A DNA stretch of 64,000 nucleotides from Palsa-504 sp963753195. Its GTDB lineage: Bacteria > Actinomycetota > Actinomycetes > Streptosporangiales > Streptosporangiaceae. Made by a program: the position numbers and the translations under genes. This document shows, one piece after another, positions 44,204-52,476 of this stretch. Below the pieces are notes generated by a model, which worked only from the letters and a program-made list of their open reading frames with translations, had not been told where the DNA came from and searched no databases. The first letter of the stretch is position 1. Each line of letters starts with the position of its first letter. Where the stretch lies: positions 310,001 to 374,000 of the forward strand of contig CAVWBH010000003.1 in the NCBI GenBank assembly GCA_963753195.1, written 5' to 3'.

Positions 44204-44807
44204 GGAGCTCTCCGGTGATAAACGGGACGAGGGCCCGGAAGGCGCGGCCGCGATGGCTGATCGCGTCCTTGTCCTCCGGGCTCATCTCGGCCGTGGTCTG
44301 GCCGAATCCATCGGGAAGGAAGATCGGGTCGTAGCCGAACCCGCCGCTGCCGCGGGGCACGCGGATGAGCCGGCCCTCCACCTGGCCGGTCACCACCCAC
44401 TCGCGCGCCTGCCCTTCGGCCGGGACGACCAGCGCGGCGGCGCAGACGAAGCGGGCGGCGAGGCGCTCGTCCGGCACGTCGGCCACCTGGGCCAGCACGA
44501 GGTCGAGGTTGGCCTTGTCGTCGCCGTGCCGGCCCGCCCAGCGGGCCGACAGCACGCCCGGCATGCCGTTCAGCGCGTCCACGCACAGGCCGGAATCGTC
44601 GGCGACGGCGGGCAGGCGGGTAAAGGCGGCGATGGCCCGGGCCTTCAGCAGCGCGTTCTCCTCGAACGTGGCCCCGGTCTCGGGCACGTCGGGGGCGCCG
44701 GGAAACTCCTCGAGCCCGGTCAAGGCGATGGTGGTGCCGAGGATCCGGGACAGCTCGCGCAGCTTGGCCTCGTTCCTGGTGGCCAGGACGACGGCGTCAG
44801 CGGGCAT
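44196..44807 (-). CDS. rdgB: RdgB/HAM1 non-canonical purine NTP pyrophosphatase
   Basis: Removes dITP/XTP from nucleotide pools. VVLATRNEAKLRELSRIL at residues 6-23 forms the substrate loop, with ADDSGLCVDALNGMPGV near 67-84 and SGGFGYDPIFLPDG near 150. 203 aa, complete. Its start overlaps the rph stop by 11 bp, and the ribosome-binding region lies inside the 15-bp repeat at the end of rph. Confidence 0.95.
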   Translation of the reverse strand: MPADAVVLATRNEAKLRELSRILGTTIALTGLEEFPGAPDVPETGATFEENALLKARAIAAFTRLPAVADDSGLCVDALNGMPGVLSARWAGRHGDDKANLDLVLAQVADVPDERLAARFVCAAALVVPAEGQAREWVVTGQVEGRLIRVPRGSGGFGYDPIFLPDGFGQTTAEMSPEDKDAISHRGRAFRALVPFITGELHD

Positions 44808-45585
44808 GGCCGTCCAGGGCAGTGCCGTCCAGGGCAGTGCCGTCCAAGGCGGCGCCGTCCAGGGCGGCGGCGTCCAGGGCGGCGCGCTGCAGGCTGGTCA
44901 GCTCGGCGCAGCCGGCCACGGCGAGGTCGAGGAGCTGGCCGAGCAGGTCGCGGCTGAACGGCTCGCGCTCCGCGGTGCCCTGGATCTCCACGAAGTCGCC
45001 GCTGGCGGTGCAGACCACGTTCATGTCGGTGTCGGCCGCCACGTCCTCGTCGTAGCACAGGTCGAGACGGGGCTCGCCGTCGATGACGCCGACGCTGACC
45101 GCGGCCACCGAGGTGAGCAGCGGTTCGCCCTTGGTCCTCTTCCGGCCCTGTAGCCAGGCCACGGCGTCGGCCAGCGCGACATAACCTCCGGTCACTGCGG
45201 CGGTGCGGGTACCGCCGTCGGCCTGCAGCACGTCGCAGTCGATGGTGATGGTGTTCTCGCCGAGCGCCTTGTAGTCCACGCAGGCCCGCAGCGAGCGGCC
45301 GACGAGCCGGGATATCTCCTGGGTCCGGCCGCCCAGGCGGCCCCGGACCGATTCGCGGTCATTGCGCGTGTGAGTCGCGCGCGGCAGCATCGCGTACTCG
45401 GCGGTCACCCAGCCCTGGCCGCTGCCCCGGCGCCAGCGCGGGACCTCCTCGGCCACGCTCGCGGCGCACAACACCCGGGTCCGGCCGAATTCCACCAGCA
45501 CCGAGCCTTCGGCGTGGTCGAGCCAGTTCCGGGTTATTGTCACTGGCCGCAGTTCGGTCACGGATCGCCCGTCAGGTCGAGACAT
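44797..45585 (-). CDS. rph: Ribonuclease PH
   Basis: Phosphorolytic 3' exonuclease trimming tRNA ends. RPDGRSVTELRPVTI at the start, AEYAMLPRATHTRNDRE near residue 70, and the phosphate-site DCDVLQADGGTRTAAVTG near 120 are all intact. After QLLDLAVAGCAEL the normal end of the family, about 20 residues of ALDGT/ALDGA repeat have been added by a 15-bp tandem array. Coupled to rdgB by overlap, as in mycobacteria. Confidence 0.95.
   Translation of the reverse strand: MSRPDGRSVTELRPVTITRNWLDHAEGSVLVEFGRTRVLCAASVAEEVPRWRRGSGQGWVTAEYAMLPRATHTRNDRESVRGRLGGRTQEISRLVGRSLRACVDYKALGENTITIDCDVLQADGGTRTAAVTGGYVALADAVAWLQGRKRTKGEPLLTSVAAVSVGVIDGEPRLDLCYDEDVAADTDMNVVCTASGDFVEIQGTAEREPFSRDLLGQLLDLAVAGCAELTSLQRAALDAAALDGAALDGTALDGTALDGHAR
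44809..44883 (-). repeat. 15-bp tandem repeat at the rph/rdgB junction
   Basis: Five units, plus-strand gccgtccagggcagt-like, start at 44809, 44824, 44839, 44854 and 44869. They encode ALDG repeats of RNase PH and form the untranslated leader and ribosome site of rdgB, whose ATG (44805-44807) abuts the array. Confidence 0.9.
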
Positions 45586-45595
45586 GACGTTCAGC

Positions 45596-46360
45596 CTATC
45601 CGGCCGCCCTGGGCCCGAGGACCAGTCCGGAGAAGGCCGCCGACAGCGGCCCGCGGTAGCTTCCGGCCGCCTCGGCCAGTGCCCCCTCCCGGTCGGACCC
45701 CGGCACCAGGTGCGTGAGCACCAGCTGCCCGGCGCCGGCCCGGGCCGCGTGCTCCCCGGCCTGCCGCGCGGTCAGATGCAGGTTCGGCGGATTGTCCGGG
45801 CCGGTGCGGAACGACGCCTCGCACAGCAGCACGTCCGCGCCCTCGGCCAGCCGCACCAGCGCGTCGCTCTCGCCCGTATCCGCCGAGTAGGCCAGCCGCC
45901 AGCCGGCCTGCTCCACCCGGAACCCGAACGTCTCCACCGAGTGGTTCATGTGCTCGGCGGTCATCCGGAACGGCCCGATCTCCAGCGTCCCGGGCGCGAG
46001 GTCATGGACGGTGAAGCGTTCCCGGACGGCCTCGACCCCGCGGTGGCCCGACCCCAGCACCGCCGCCACGCGCTCGGCCGTCCCGGCCGGCCCGTACACC
46101 GGGATCGGCGGCCGCGGCCCGCCCGGCGCCCACAGCCGCGCCACCGAGTACGAAGCCAGGTCCACGCAGTGGTCCGCGTGCAAGTGGGACAGGCAGATCG
46201 CATCCACCTCGAACAGCCCGGCATACCGCTGCAGCACCCCGAGCGCCCCGTTCCCCATGTCCACCACCAGCCGGAACCCCTCGGCCTCCAGCAGGTAGCA
46301 CGACGCGGGACTATCCGGTCCCGGAAAGCTCCCCGAGCACCCCACCACGGTCAGCCGCAT
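45596..46360 (-). CDS. MBL-fold metallohydrolase (Rv1339-like)
   Basis: 254 aa from ATG 46360. Metal motif SHLHADHCVD near residue 60, Asp in YSADTGESDAL near 165, and C-terminal His in LVLTHLVPG. The mycobacterial relative Rv1339, in the same gene order next to rphA, has been reported to act on cyclic AMP, so a cyclic-nucleotide phosphodiesterase role is a reasonable guess. The open frame to 47266 is an antisense-frame artefact over cysM. Confidence 0.9.
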   Translation of the reverse strand: MRLTVVGCSGSFPGPDSPASCYLLEAEGFRLVVDMGNGALGVLQRYAGLFEVDAICLSHLHADHCVDLASYSVARLWAPGGPRPPIPVYGPAGTAERVAAVLGSGHRGVEAVRERFTVHDLAPGTLEIGPFRMTAEHMNHSVETFGFRVEQAGWRLAYSADTGESDALVRLAEGADVLLCEASFRTGPDNPPNLHLTARQAGEHAARAGAGQLVLTHLVPGSDREGALAEAAGSYRGPLSAAFSGLVLGPRAAG

Positions 46361-46404
46361 GCCCCCATTATCTCCTGGGGAGAAAGGGGACAATGGGGTG
46401 GAAA

Positions 46405-47352
46405 TCAGGCCCAGAGCTGGCCTTCGAGGCGGGACTCGGCTTCTTCCAGGGTGCCGTCGTAGGCGCCGGTGGACAGGTACTTCCAGCCGCCGTCGGCGAT
46501 CAGCACCACGATGTCGGCGCGCTCGCCCTCGGCGACGGCCTTGGCCGCCATGGCCAGGCCGGCGTGCAGCGCGGCGCCGGAGGAGATGCCGGCGAAGATG
46601 CCCTCGGCGGTGATCAGCTCCCGGGTGCGGCGCAGGGCGTCGGCGGAGGACACCGAGAACCTGGTGGTCAGGATGCTGGCGTCGTACAGCTCGGGGACGA
46701 AGCCCTCGTCGACGTTGCGCAGCCCGTAGACCAGCTCGCCGTAGCGTGGCTCGGCGGCCACGATCTTGACCCCCGGCCGGTGCTCGCGCAGGTAGCGGCC
46801 CACGCCCATGAGCGTGCCGGTGGTGCCCAGGCCCGCCACGAAGTGGGTGATCTCGGGCAGGTCGACGAGGATCTCCGGCCCGGTCCCCTCGTAGTGCGCC
46901 CGGGCGTTGGCCTCGTTGCCGTACTGGTAGAGCATGACCCAGTCGGGGTGCTCGGCCGCGATCCGTTTGGCCACCCGGACCGCCTCGTTGGAGCCGCCCG
47001 CGGCCGGGGAGCCGATGATCTCGGCCCCGTACATCCGCAGCAGCTGCCGGCGCTCCTGGCTGGTGTTCTCGGGCATGACCACGATCAGCCGGTAGCCGCG
47101 CAGCGTGGCCACCATGGCCAGAGAGATCCCGGTGTTGCCGCTGGTCGGCTCGATGATCGTGGCCCCGGGCGAGAGCAGCCCGTCCTTCTCGGCCTGCGCC
47201 ACCATGAAGAACGCCGCGCGGTCCTTGACCGAACCGGTCGGGTTCCGGTCCTCCAGCTTGGCCCACAGCCGCACGTCGGCCGTCGGTGACAGCCTGGGCA
47301 GACCGACCAGGGGCGTATGGCCGAGGGAGTCGAGCAGGTTCTCGTAGCGCAT
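46405..47352 (-). CDS. cysM: CysO-dependent cysteine synthase
   Basis: PLP enzyme that joins O-phosphoserine with sulfur carried on CysO. The PLP Lys is in NPTGSVKDRAAF near residue 42, the PLP-phosphate loop GLGTTGTLMGVGRY near 172, and IEPTSGNTGISLAMV near 65. The genomic pairing with cysO and mec, and close similarity to mycobacterial CysM, favour this over the O-acetylserine sulfhydrylase CysK. 315 aa, complete. cysO lies 22 bp upstream. Confidence 0.93.
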   Translation of the reverse strand: MRYENLLDSLGHTPLVGLPRLSPTADVRLWAKLEDRNPTGSVKDRAAFFMVAQAEKDGLLSPGATIIEPTSGNTGISLAMVATLRGYRLIVVMPENTSQERRQLLRMYGAEIIGSPAAGGSNEAVRVAKRIAAEHPDWVMLYQYGNEANARAHYEGTGPEILVDLPEITHFVAGLGTTGTLMGVGRYLREHRPGVKIVAAEPRYGELVYGLRNVDEGFVPELYDASILTTRFSVSSADALRRTRELITAEGIFAGISSGAALHAGLAMAAKAVAEGERADIVVLIADGGWKYLSTGAYDGTLEEAESRLEGQLWA

Positions 47353-47374
47353 GAGCCCGGGTCCGTTCGGAAAA

Positions 47375-47653
47375 TTAACTGGCGCCGCCGGCCACCGCGG
47401 GCAGGACGGTCACCGTGTCGCCGTCCTTGACCGGGGTCTTTAGGCCGGCCAGGAACCGGACGTCCTCGTCGTTGAGGTACACGTTGACGAAACGCCGCAG
47501 GCCGCCGTCGTCTACCAGGCGGGCGCGCAGGCCGCCGTGCTTGGCATCCAGATCAGCCAGCAGCTCGTCGAGGGTGGATCCGTTCCCCTCGACCTGCTTG
47601 GCGCCGTCAGTGTAGGTGCGCAAAATGGTCGGGATGCGAACCTCGATGGCCAT
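47375..47653 (-). CDS. cysO: Ubiquitin-like sulfur carrier protein CysO
   Basis: 92-aa MoaD/ThiS-fold carrier whose C-terminal diglycine becomes a thiocarboxylate that donates sulfur to CysM. VEVRIPTILRTYTDG-like start (MAIEVRIPTILRTYTDG), YLNDEDVRFLAGL, then VTVLPAVAGGAS: two residues, Ala-Ser, follow the diglycine. They must be removed before activation, and the JAMM protease next door is the candidate. ATG 47653 has AAGGAG eight bases upstream; the frame to 47833 reads mec sequence. Confidence 0.94.
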   Translation of the reverse strand: MAIEVRIPTILRTYTDGAKQVEGNGSTLDELLADLDAKHGGLRARLVDDGGLRRFVNVYLNDEDVRFLAGLKTPVKDGDTVTVLPAVAGGAS

Positions 47654-47714
47654 GAACAACGCTCCTTGAATTCCCTGTGTTGTGCCTTGGGTGGCAACCC
47701 GGGCCGGGCCGGGA

Positions 47715-48122
47715 TCATTCCACCACGGTAACCGGCTCCTCGGCGACCTCGCCGCCGCGGATGCGGAACGAGCGGAACTCCAGCCGGTCCGGATCGCGCG
47801 TGGAGACCAGCACGTAGTGCGCGCCAGGCTCATTGGCGTAGCTGATGTCGGTGCGCGACGGGTAGGCCTCGGTGGCGGTGTGCGAGTGGTAGATGACGAC
47901 CGGTTCCTCGTCCCGTTCGTCCATCTCGCGCCACACCTGGAACTGCTCGGTGGAGTCGAACTCGTAGAACGTCGGGGAGCGCGCGGCGTTGGTCATGGCG
48001 ATGAAGCGCTCGGGGCGGTCGCTCCCGGCCGGGCCGGCCAGCACGCCGCACGCCTCGTCGGGATGGTCGGCGCGGGCGTGGGCCGCGATCTGGTCACGCA
48101 GGCCGCGGGCGATGGTGAGCAC
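47715..48122 (-). CDS. mec: JAMM/MPN+ metalloprotease (Mec type)
   Basis: Zinc protease that in mycobacteria releases cysteine from CysO-cysteine. HARADHPDEACG holds the catalytic Glu; the zinc motif is YHSHTATEAYPSRTDISYA (HxH, then S and D) near residues 75-93. About 135 aa from GTG 48122, five bases after the DUF2017 stop; the longer frame to 48197 lies in the upstream gene. Together with cysO and cysM forms the sulfur-carrier cysteine pathway. Confidence 0.93.
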   Translation of the reverse strand: MLTIARGLRDQIAAHARADHPDEACGVLAGPAGSDRPERFIAMTNAARSPTFYEFDSTEQFQVWREMDERDEEPVVIYHSHTATEAYPSRTDISYANEPGAHYVLVSTRDPDRLEFRSFRIRGGEVAEEPVTVVE

Positions 48123-48127
48123 GGGCC

Positions 48128-48697
48128 TTAGGCTAGCGCCTGCACGAGCGATTCCTGGACGGCGCCGAGCCAGGCGTAGACCTCGTACGCCGCCCACTGC
48201 GGGTCATCGGGGCCCAGCCGGCTCCATTGGTCCTCGAACTCCTCGGTGACGTTCAGCCGGACGCCGAGCGCGAGGCGGACGTCGTTGAGGGCCTTGAGCC
48301 AGGCCGTGGCCTGGTCGCGGCTGAGCTGGATCCGGCCGCCGTCGCCCGGCAGCGTGTCCAGCATCTCGCGGGCGGCCTGCTGCTTGGCGCTGCGCAGCCC
48401 GGACTCGGTGTACTTGCGGAACTCCTGCGCGGCCTGCGGGTCGTCGCGGTACCCGTCGGGCAGCAGCCGGGCCAGCACGGGATCGTCCGAGGCCTGGGTC
48501 TGGCCGGTTGCCTCGGCCGGGCCGGTCAGCTCGGCCTCCCACTCGGCCAGCGGGCCATCCGCGGCCTGGGGCGCGGGCGGGCCGTCGGGGGCGATCAGCG
48601 AGATGACCTGGCCGACCAGGCTACGCAGCAGCGACGCCTCCGCGGGGGCGAGCGAGGCACGCGCGCCGCCACCTCGGGTGGGCCGGAAGGGTTCCAT
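48128..48697 (-). CDS. DUF2017 family protein
   Basis: 189 aa, matching the actinobacterial DUF2017 family found beside clpS (Rv1332 in mycobacteria). ASLAPAEASLLRSLVGQV at the start and LNDVRLALGVRLNVTEE near residue 140 are the conserved parts. Function unknown; the constant link to clpS suggests a role in ClpAP/ClpCP proteolysis or regulation, which is inference. Confidence 0.88.
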   Translation of the reverse strand: MEPFRPTRGGGARASLAPAEASLLRSLVGQVISLIAPDGPPAPQAADGPLAEWEAELTGPAEATGQTQASDDPVLARLLPDGYRDDPQAAQEFRKYTESGLRSAKQQAAREMLDTLPGDGGRIQLSRDQATAWLKALNDVRLALGVRLNVTEEFEDQWSRLGPDDPQWAAYEVYAWLGAVQESLVQALA

Positions 48698-48719
48698 GGC
48701 TGCCTGGCCGCGGGGCCCG

Positions 48720-49010
48720 CTAGCTGTCGTGCTGCACGGTGGCCCACAGGCCGTACCCGTGCAGCACTTCCGCGTTGTGCTCCATGGCCTCCCTGGCCCC
48801 GGCGGCGACCACCGCCTTGCCCTTGTGGTGCACGTCGAGCATCAGCTTGTGGGCCTTCTTCTTCGGAAAGCCGAAGACCTGCTGGAACACGTACGTCACG
48901 TACGTCATCAGGTTGACCGGGTCGTTCCACACGATGGTGACCCAGGGCTTGTCGGTTTCCGGATGGTCAGCGGACCGCGGAAGATCCACCTCAGCGGGCG
49001 CCACGCTCAC
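48720..49010 (-). CDS. clpS: ATP-dependent Clp protease adaptor ClpS
   Basis: Adaptor delivering N-degron substrates to ClpA/ClpC. The core TIVWNDPVNLMTYVTYVFQ (residues 28-46), the FGFPKKKAHKLMLDVHHKGKAVV loop in two pieces and MEHNAEVLHGYGL helix are present; Asn-Asp in WNDPVN binds the N-degron. GTG 49010 has AGGAGG nine bases upstream; the frame to 49151 overlaps pncB. Divergent from pncB, with 34 bp between starts. Confidence 0.94.
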   Translation of the reverse strand: MSVAPAEVDLPRSADHPETDKPWVTIVWNDPVNLMTYVTYVFQQVFGFPKKKAHKLMLDVHHKGKAVVAAGAREAMEHNAEVLHGYGLWATVQHDS

Positions 49011-49025
49011 GACTAGCCACCTCCT

Positions 49026-49035
49026 ACTACGTAGT
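49026..49035. promoter_or_regulatory. Palindrome between divergent clpS and pncB
   Basis: actacgtagt is a perfect 10-bp palindrome in the 34-bp gap between the two start codons. It could be a shared operator; no regulator is known. Confidence 0.3.
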
Positions 49036-49044
49036 CTTCCACCT

Positions 49045-50421
49045 GTGACGAACTCGGTGAACCACCAGCCCCCGGACGGGCCCGGGGCGGTACTGCCTGG
49101 AACCGCACTGCCTGGAACCGCACTGCTGACCGACCAGTACGAGCTCACCATGGTGCAGGCCTCGCTGCGCAGCGGCGCCGCTGGGCGGCGGGCCGTCTTC
49201 GAGGTCTTCGCCCGGCATCTGCCCCAGGGCCGCCGCTACGGCATGGTGGCCGGCACCGGACGGCTGCTGGAGGCCATCGAGCGGTTCCGGTTCAGCCCGG
49301 CCGAGCTGGATTTCCTGGCCGACGCGGGCATCGTGGACTCCGACACGCTGGCGTTCTGTGCATCGTACCGGTTCAGCGGCAACATCTGGGGCTACGCCGA
49401 GGGCGACTGCTATTTTCCCGGCTCGCCGATACTGGTGGTGGAGGGCACGTTCGCCGAGTCGGTGGTGCTGGAAACCGTCGCGCTGTCCATCCTCAACCAC
49501 GATTGCGCGATCGCGTCCGCCGCGTCCCGGATGGTGACCGCGGCCGGGCACCGCCCGCTGATCGAGATGGGCTCGCGGCGGACCCACGAGCAGGCCGCGG
49601 TGGCCAGCGCGCGGGCGGCGTATCTTGCGGGCTTCGCGTCCACCTCCAACCTGCGGGCGCGGCAGGAGTATGGCGTGCCCAGCGCCGGGACCAGCGCCCA
49701 CGCGTTCACGCTGGTCCACGACGACGAACGGCAGGCGTTCGCGGCCCAGGTCGCCTCGCTCGGCCAGGCCACGACGCTGCTGGTGGACACCTACGAAGAC
49801 GTTCCCCGGGCGGTGCGGACCGCGATCGAGGTCGCGGGCCAGGACCTGGGCGCGGTGCGGATCGACAGCGGCGACCTGCCCGTGCTGGCCCGGCAGGTGC
49901 GCGCCGAGCTGGACTCGCTGGGCGCGACCAAGACCCGGATCGTGCTGACCGGCGACCTGGACGAGTACTCGATCGCGGCGCTCGGCGCGGTGCCGGTGGA
50001 CGGCTACGGGGTCGGCACGTCGCTGGTCACCGGATCCGGCGCGCCGACGGCGGCCCTGGTGTACAAGCTGGTGGCCCGCGCGCTTGACGACGGCGAGGAC
50101 AGCGAGTTGGTGCCGGTGGCCAAACGGTCGGTGGGCAAGCCGGGCCGGGGCGGGCGCAAGTGGGCCGTCCGGCACCGGGACGCCGACGGCATCGCGCTGA
50201 GCGAGCGGATCAGCCTGACCCCGCCCGAGCCCGGGCTGCGGGACCGGGAACTGCTGGTGCCGCTGGTGGTCGCGGGTGAGATCGTGGGCCGCGAGGCGGT
50301 GACCGCGGCGCGTGAGCGGCACCGCACGGCACTGGCCGAGCTGCCGCCGCACGCGCTGCAGCTGTCCCGCGGCTACCCGGCCATCCCCACCGTGTTCGGG
50401 CCGGACGGCTCCGAGGAGTAG
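49045..50421 (+). CDS. pncB: Nicotinate phosphoribosyltransferase
   Basis: First committed step of NAD salvage, making nicotinate mononucleotide. LLTDQYELTMVQASL near residue 28, GSRRTHEQAAVASARAAYL near 170, HAFTLVHDD near 215, VRIDSGDLPVLARQ near 270 and the phosphate-binding GVGTSLVTGSGAP near 325 are complete. I start at GTG 49045; the open frame to 48739 is antisense to clpS. About 458 aa. Oriented with pncA 560 bp on, so nicotinamide can be deamidated and used locally. Confidence 0.94.
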   Translation: MTNSVNHQPPDGPGAVLPGTALPGTALLTDQYELTMVQASLRSGAAGRRAVFEVFARHLPQGRRYGMVAGTGRLLEAIERFRFSPAELDFLADAGIVDSDTLAFCASYRFSGNIWGYAEGDCYFPGSPILVVEGTFAESVVLETVALSILNHDCAIASAASRMVTAAGHRPLIEMGSRRTHEQAAVASARAAYLAGFASTSNLRARQEYGVPSAGTSAHAFTLVHDDERQAFAAQVASLGQATTLLVDTYEDVPRAVRTAIEVAGQDLGAVRIDSGDLPVLARQVRAELDSLGATKTRIVLTGDLDEYSIAALGAVPVDGYGVGTSLVTGSGAPTAALVYKLVARALDDGEDSELVPVAKRSVGKPGRGGRKWAVRHRDADGIALSERISLTPPEPGLRDRELLVPLVVAGEIVGREAVTAARERHRTALAELPPHALQLSRGYPAIPTVFGPDGSEE

Positions 50422-50496
50422 GGGCCCGGGCACGGCCCGGGGCCCGGGTGGTAAATGCGTTCGCCGCACGGCGACGGCCCGGCTAGCCTGCCTGGC

Positions 50497-50964
50497 ATGC
50501 CAGTTGACTTCGCGTCGTTTTCTGCCGTGCTCCGCGACCTGGGCGTGCCGGGCGAGGTGCGGGAGCTGCCCGAGCCCGCGCCGACGGCGGCGGCCGCGGC
50601 GGCCCAGCTCGGCTGCGAGGTGGGCGCCATCGCCAACAGCCTGATCTTCAGCGCCGACGGGGCCCCGCTGCTCGTCATGACCAGCGGCGCCCATCGTGTC
50701 TTCGAACCCGCGGTCGCGGCGCTGGTGGGCGCGTCGGCGGTGCAGCGAGCCGACGCCCGCTCCGTCCGGGCGTGGACCGGCCAGGCCATCGGCGGCGTCG
50801 CCCCGGTCGGCCATCCGGCGCCGATCCGCACCCTGGTCGACACGTGGCTCGAGCCCTACGACGTGGTGTGGGCCGCGGCCGGGCACCCGCACACCGTGTT
50901 CCCGACCTCGTTCGCCGAGCTCGTTCGGATCACGTCCGGCACCCCCGCCGAGGTGGGGTCGTGA
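50497..50964 (+). CDS. YbaK/EbsC-family aminoacyl-tRNA deacylase
   Basis: 155 aa from ATG 50497. YbaK fold shown by TAAAAAAQLGCEVGAIANSLIF near residue 30, VQRADARSVRAWTGQAIGGVAPVGHP near 80 and AAAGHPHTVFPTSFAELVRIT near 130; the conserved Lys of the ProX/YbaK editing pocket is replaced (NSLIF instead of KTLVF). Function may therefore be altered; the family edits mischarged tRNAs, mainly Cys-tRNA(Pro). Confidence 0.85.
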   Translation: MPVDFASFSAVLRDLGVPGEVRELPEPAPTAAAAAAQLGCEVGAIANSLIFSADGAPLLVMTSGAHRVFEPAVAALVGASAVQRADARSVRAWTGQAIGGVAPVGHPAPIRTLVDTWLEPYDVVWAAAGHPHTVFPTSFAELVRITSGTPAEVGS

Positions 50965-50983
50965 CGGTGGATACCGTGGGCTC

Positions 50984-51556
50984 ATGCGTGCGCTGATCAT
51001 CGCTGACGTGCAGAACGACTTCTGCGAGGGCGGCTCGCTGGCCGTGGCCGGCGGTACCGCAGTGGCCCGGGCCATCAGCAGGTATCTCGCGGACGGTCCC
51101 GGCTACGCGCATGTCGTGGCGACCAAGGACTTCCACGTCGACCCGGGCAGCCATTTCTCCGGCCACCCGGACTACGTGGCGTCGTGGCCGGCCCACTGCG
51201 TGGCGGGCACGACGGGCGCGGACTTCCACCCTGACCTGGACACCTCGGCGGTCGAGGCGGTGTTCCGCAAGGGACAGCACGCCGCGGCGTACAGCGGGTT
51301 CGAGGGCGCCGACGACGACGGGACGCCGCTGGGCGACTGGCTGCGCGGGCGCGGGATCGACGAGGTCGACGTGGCCGGCATCGCCACCGACTACTGCGTG
51401 CACGCAACCGCCGCTGACGCGGCCCGGGCCGGATTCGCGACGCGGGTCCTGCTCGACCTGACCGCCGCCATCGGCCCGGCCTCAACGGTGAAGGCCATTG
51501 AGGACCTGCACGGCCGCGGGGTGGAGCTCATCGGCACGCCGGTCGGGGGCTCGTAG
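50984..51556 (+). CDS. pncA: Nicotinamidase (isochorismatase family)
   Basis: 190 aa; deamidates nicotinamide to nicotinate. Catalytic Asp8 in IIADVQNDFCEGG, metal ligands in TKDFHVDPGSHFSGHP near 47-60, and the nucleophile Cys in GIATDYCVHATA near 138. ATG 50984 lies 20 bp after the YbaK gene. Completes NAD salvage with pncB. Confidence 0.94.
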   Translation: MRALIIADVQNDFCEGGSLAVAGGTAVARAISRYLADGPGYAHVVATKDFHVDPGSHFSGHPDYVASWPAHCVAGTTGADFHPDLDTSAVEAVFRKGQHAAAYSGFEGADDDGTPLGDWLRGRGIDEVDVAGIATDYCVHATAADAARAGFATRVLLDLTAAIGPASTVKAIEDLHGRGVELIGTPVGGS

Positions 51557-51568
51557 CGGTCGGGGATC

Positions 51569-52426
51569 CTAGCGGTCACCGAAGACGTCGGCGAGCACCT
51601 GGCCGATGGCCGGGATCCGGCCCGGGTCTTCGGGCCCGATGACGATCATCCCTTCGGCGCCGGCGGCCGCCAGGGCGCGGGCGGCCGCGGCGAAATCAGC
51701 CAGGTCATCGGGGGGCAGCGCGAAGACCGTCCTGGTGATCTCGGCCGGGTCCCGCCCGGCCCGCTCGCAGTGCCGCTCCAGGACGTCGAACTTGTGCCGC
51801 ACGGTGGCGGGGTCACCGGAGACGTTGCAGGCGTCCGCGTAGCGCGCGGCCAGGTCGAGGGTGCGGCGCTCCCCGCCCCCGCCCACCAGGACGGGAATCG
51901 TCCCCACCGGGCGGGGCGAGTTCGGTGCGTCGTGGACCGAGTAGTACGTGCCGCCGACGCTCGCCCGCTGGTCGGCGAACATCGCGCGGCAGACCACGAG
52001 GGCCTCGCCCAGGCGGTCCATCCGCTCGCCGGTGCCGGGAAAGGCGAGCCCGTAGGCCTCGTGCTCGGCCACGTCCCACCCGGCGCCCACGCCGAGCACG
52101 GCCCGCCCCCCGGACAGCACGTCCAGCGTCGTCACGCACTTGGCCAGCAGCGCGGGGTGGCGCAGCGTCACCGGGCTGACCAGGGCGAGCAGCCGGGCCG
52201 AGGAGGTCCGCATGGCCAAGGCGCCCAGCAGCGTGAAGGCCTCGAACATCGGCGAGTCCGGGCCACCGCCCACCCGGTTCTGCTGCAAGTGATCCGGCAC
52301 CGACAGCGCGTCGAAGCCGGACTCCTCCGCGATCTCGACCGCCGCCCGCAGCCGGTCGAACACGCCCGGGCCATCGTCGAGACGGCCGTAGGACCCGAAA
52401 TGCATGCCCCGCCTGAAGATGGCCAT
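51569..52426 (-). CDS. LLM-class F420-dependent oxidoreductase
   Basis: 285 aa from ATG 52426 (GGGAGA eight bases upstream); the frame to 52534 is unsupported. Luciferase-like barrel motifs: EESGFDALSVPDHLQQN near residue 33, MRTSSARLLALVSPVTLRHPALLAK near 72, and LGVGAGWDVAEHEAYG near 113, typical of F420 rather than FMN users in actinomycetes. Substrate unknown. Convergent with pncA by 12 bp. Confidence 0.88.
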   Translation of the reverse strand: MAIFRRGMHFGSYGRLDDGPGVFDRLRAAVEIAEESGFDALSVPDHLQQNRVGGGPDSPMFEAFTLLGALAMRTSSARLLALVSPVTLRHPALLAKCVTTLDVLSGGRAVLGVGAGWDVAEHEAYGLAFPGTGERMDRLGEALVVCRAMFADQRASVGGTYYSVHDAPNSPRPVGTIPVLVGGGGERRTLDLAARYADACNVSGDPATVRHKFDVLERHCERAGRDPAEITRTVFALPPDDLADFAAAARALAAAGAEGMIVIGPEDPGRIPAIGQVLADVFGDR

Positions 52427-52476
52427 CGACGTTCTCCCTTCGCCTTCGGCGGATGAGCCGCCTTCGTGGATGAGCG

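Noticed and set aside
45596..47266. 556-residue frame extending the MBL gene upstream
   Set aside because: The extra 300 residues lie in another frame of cysM; the ATG at 46360 begins the conserved fold.
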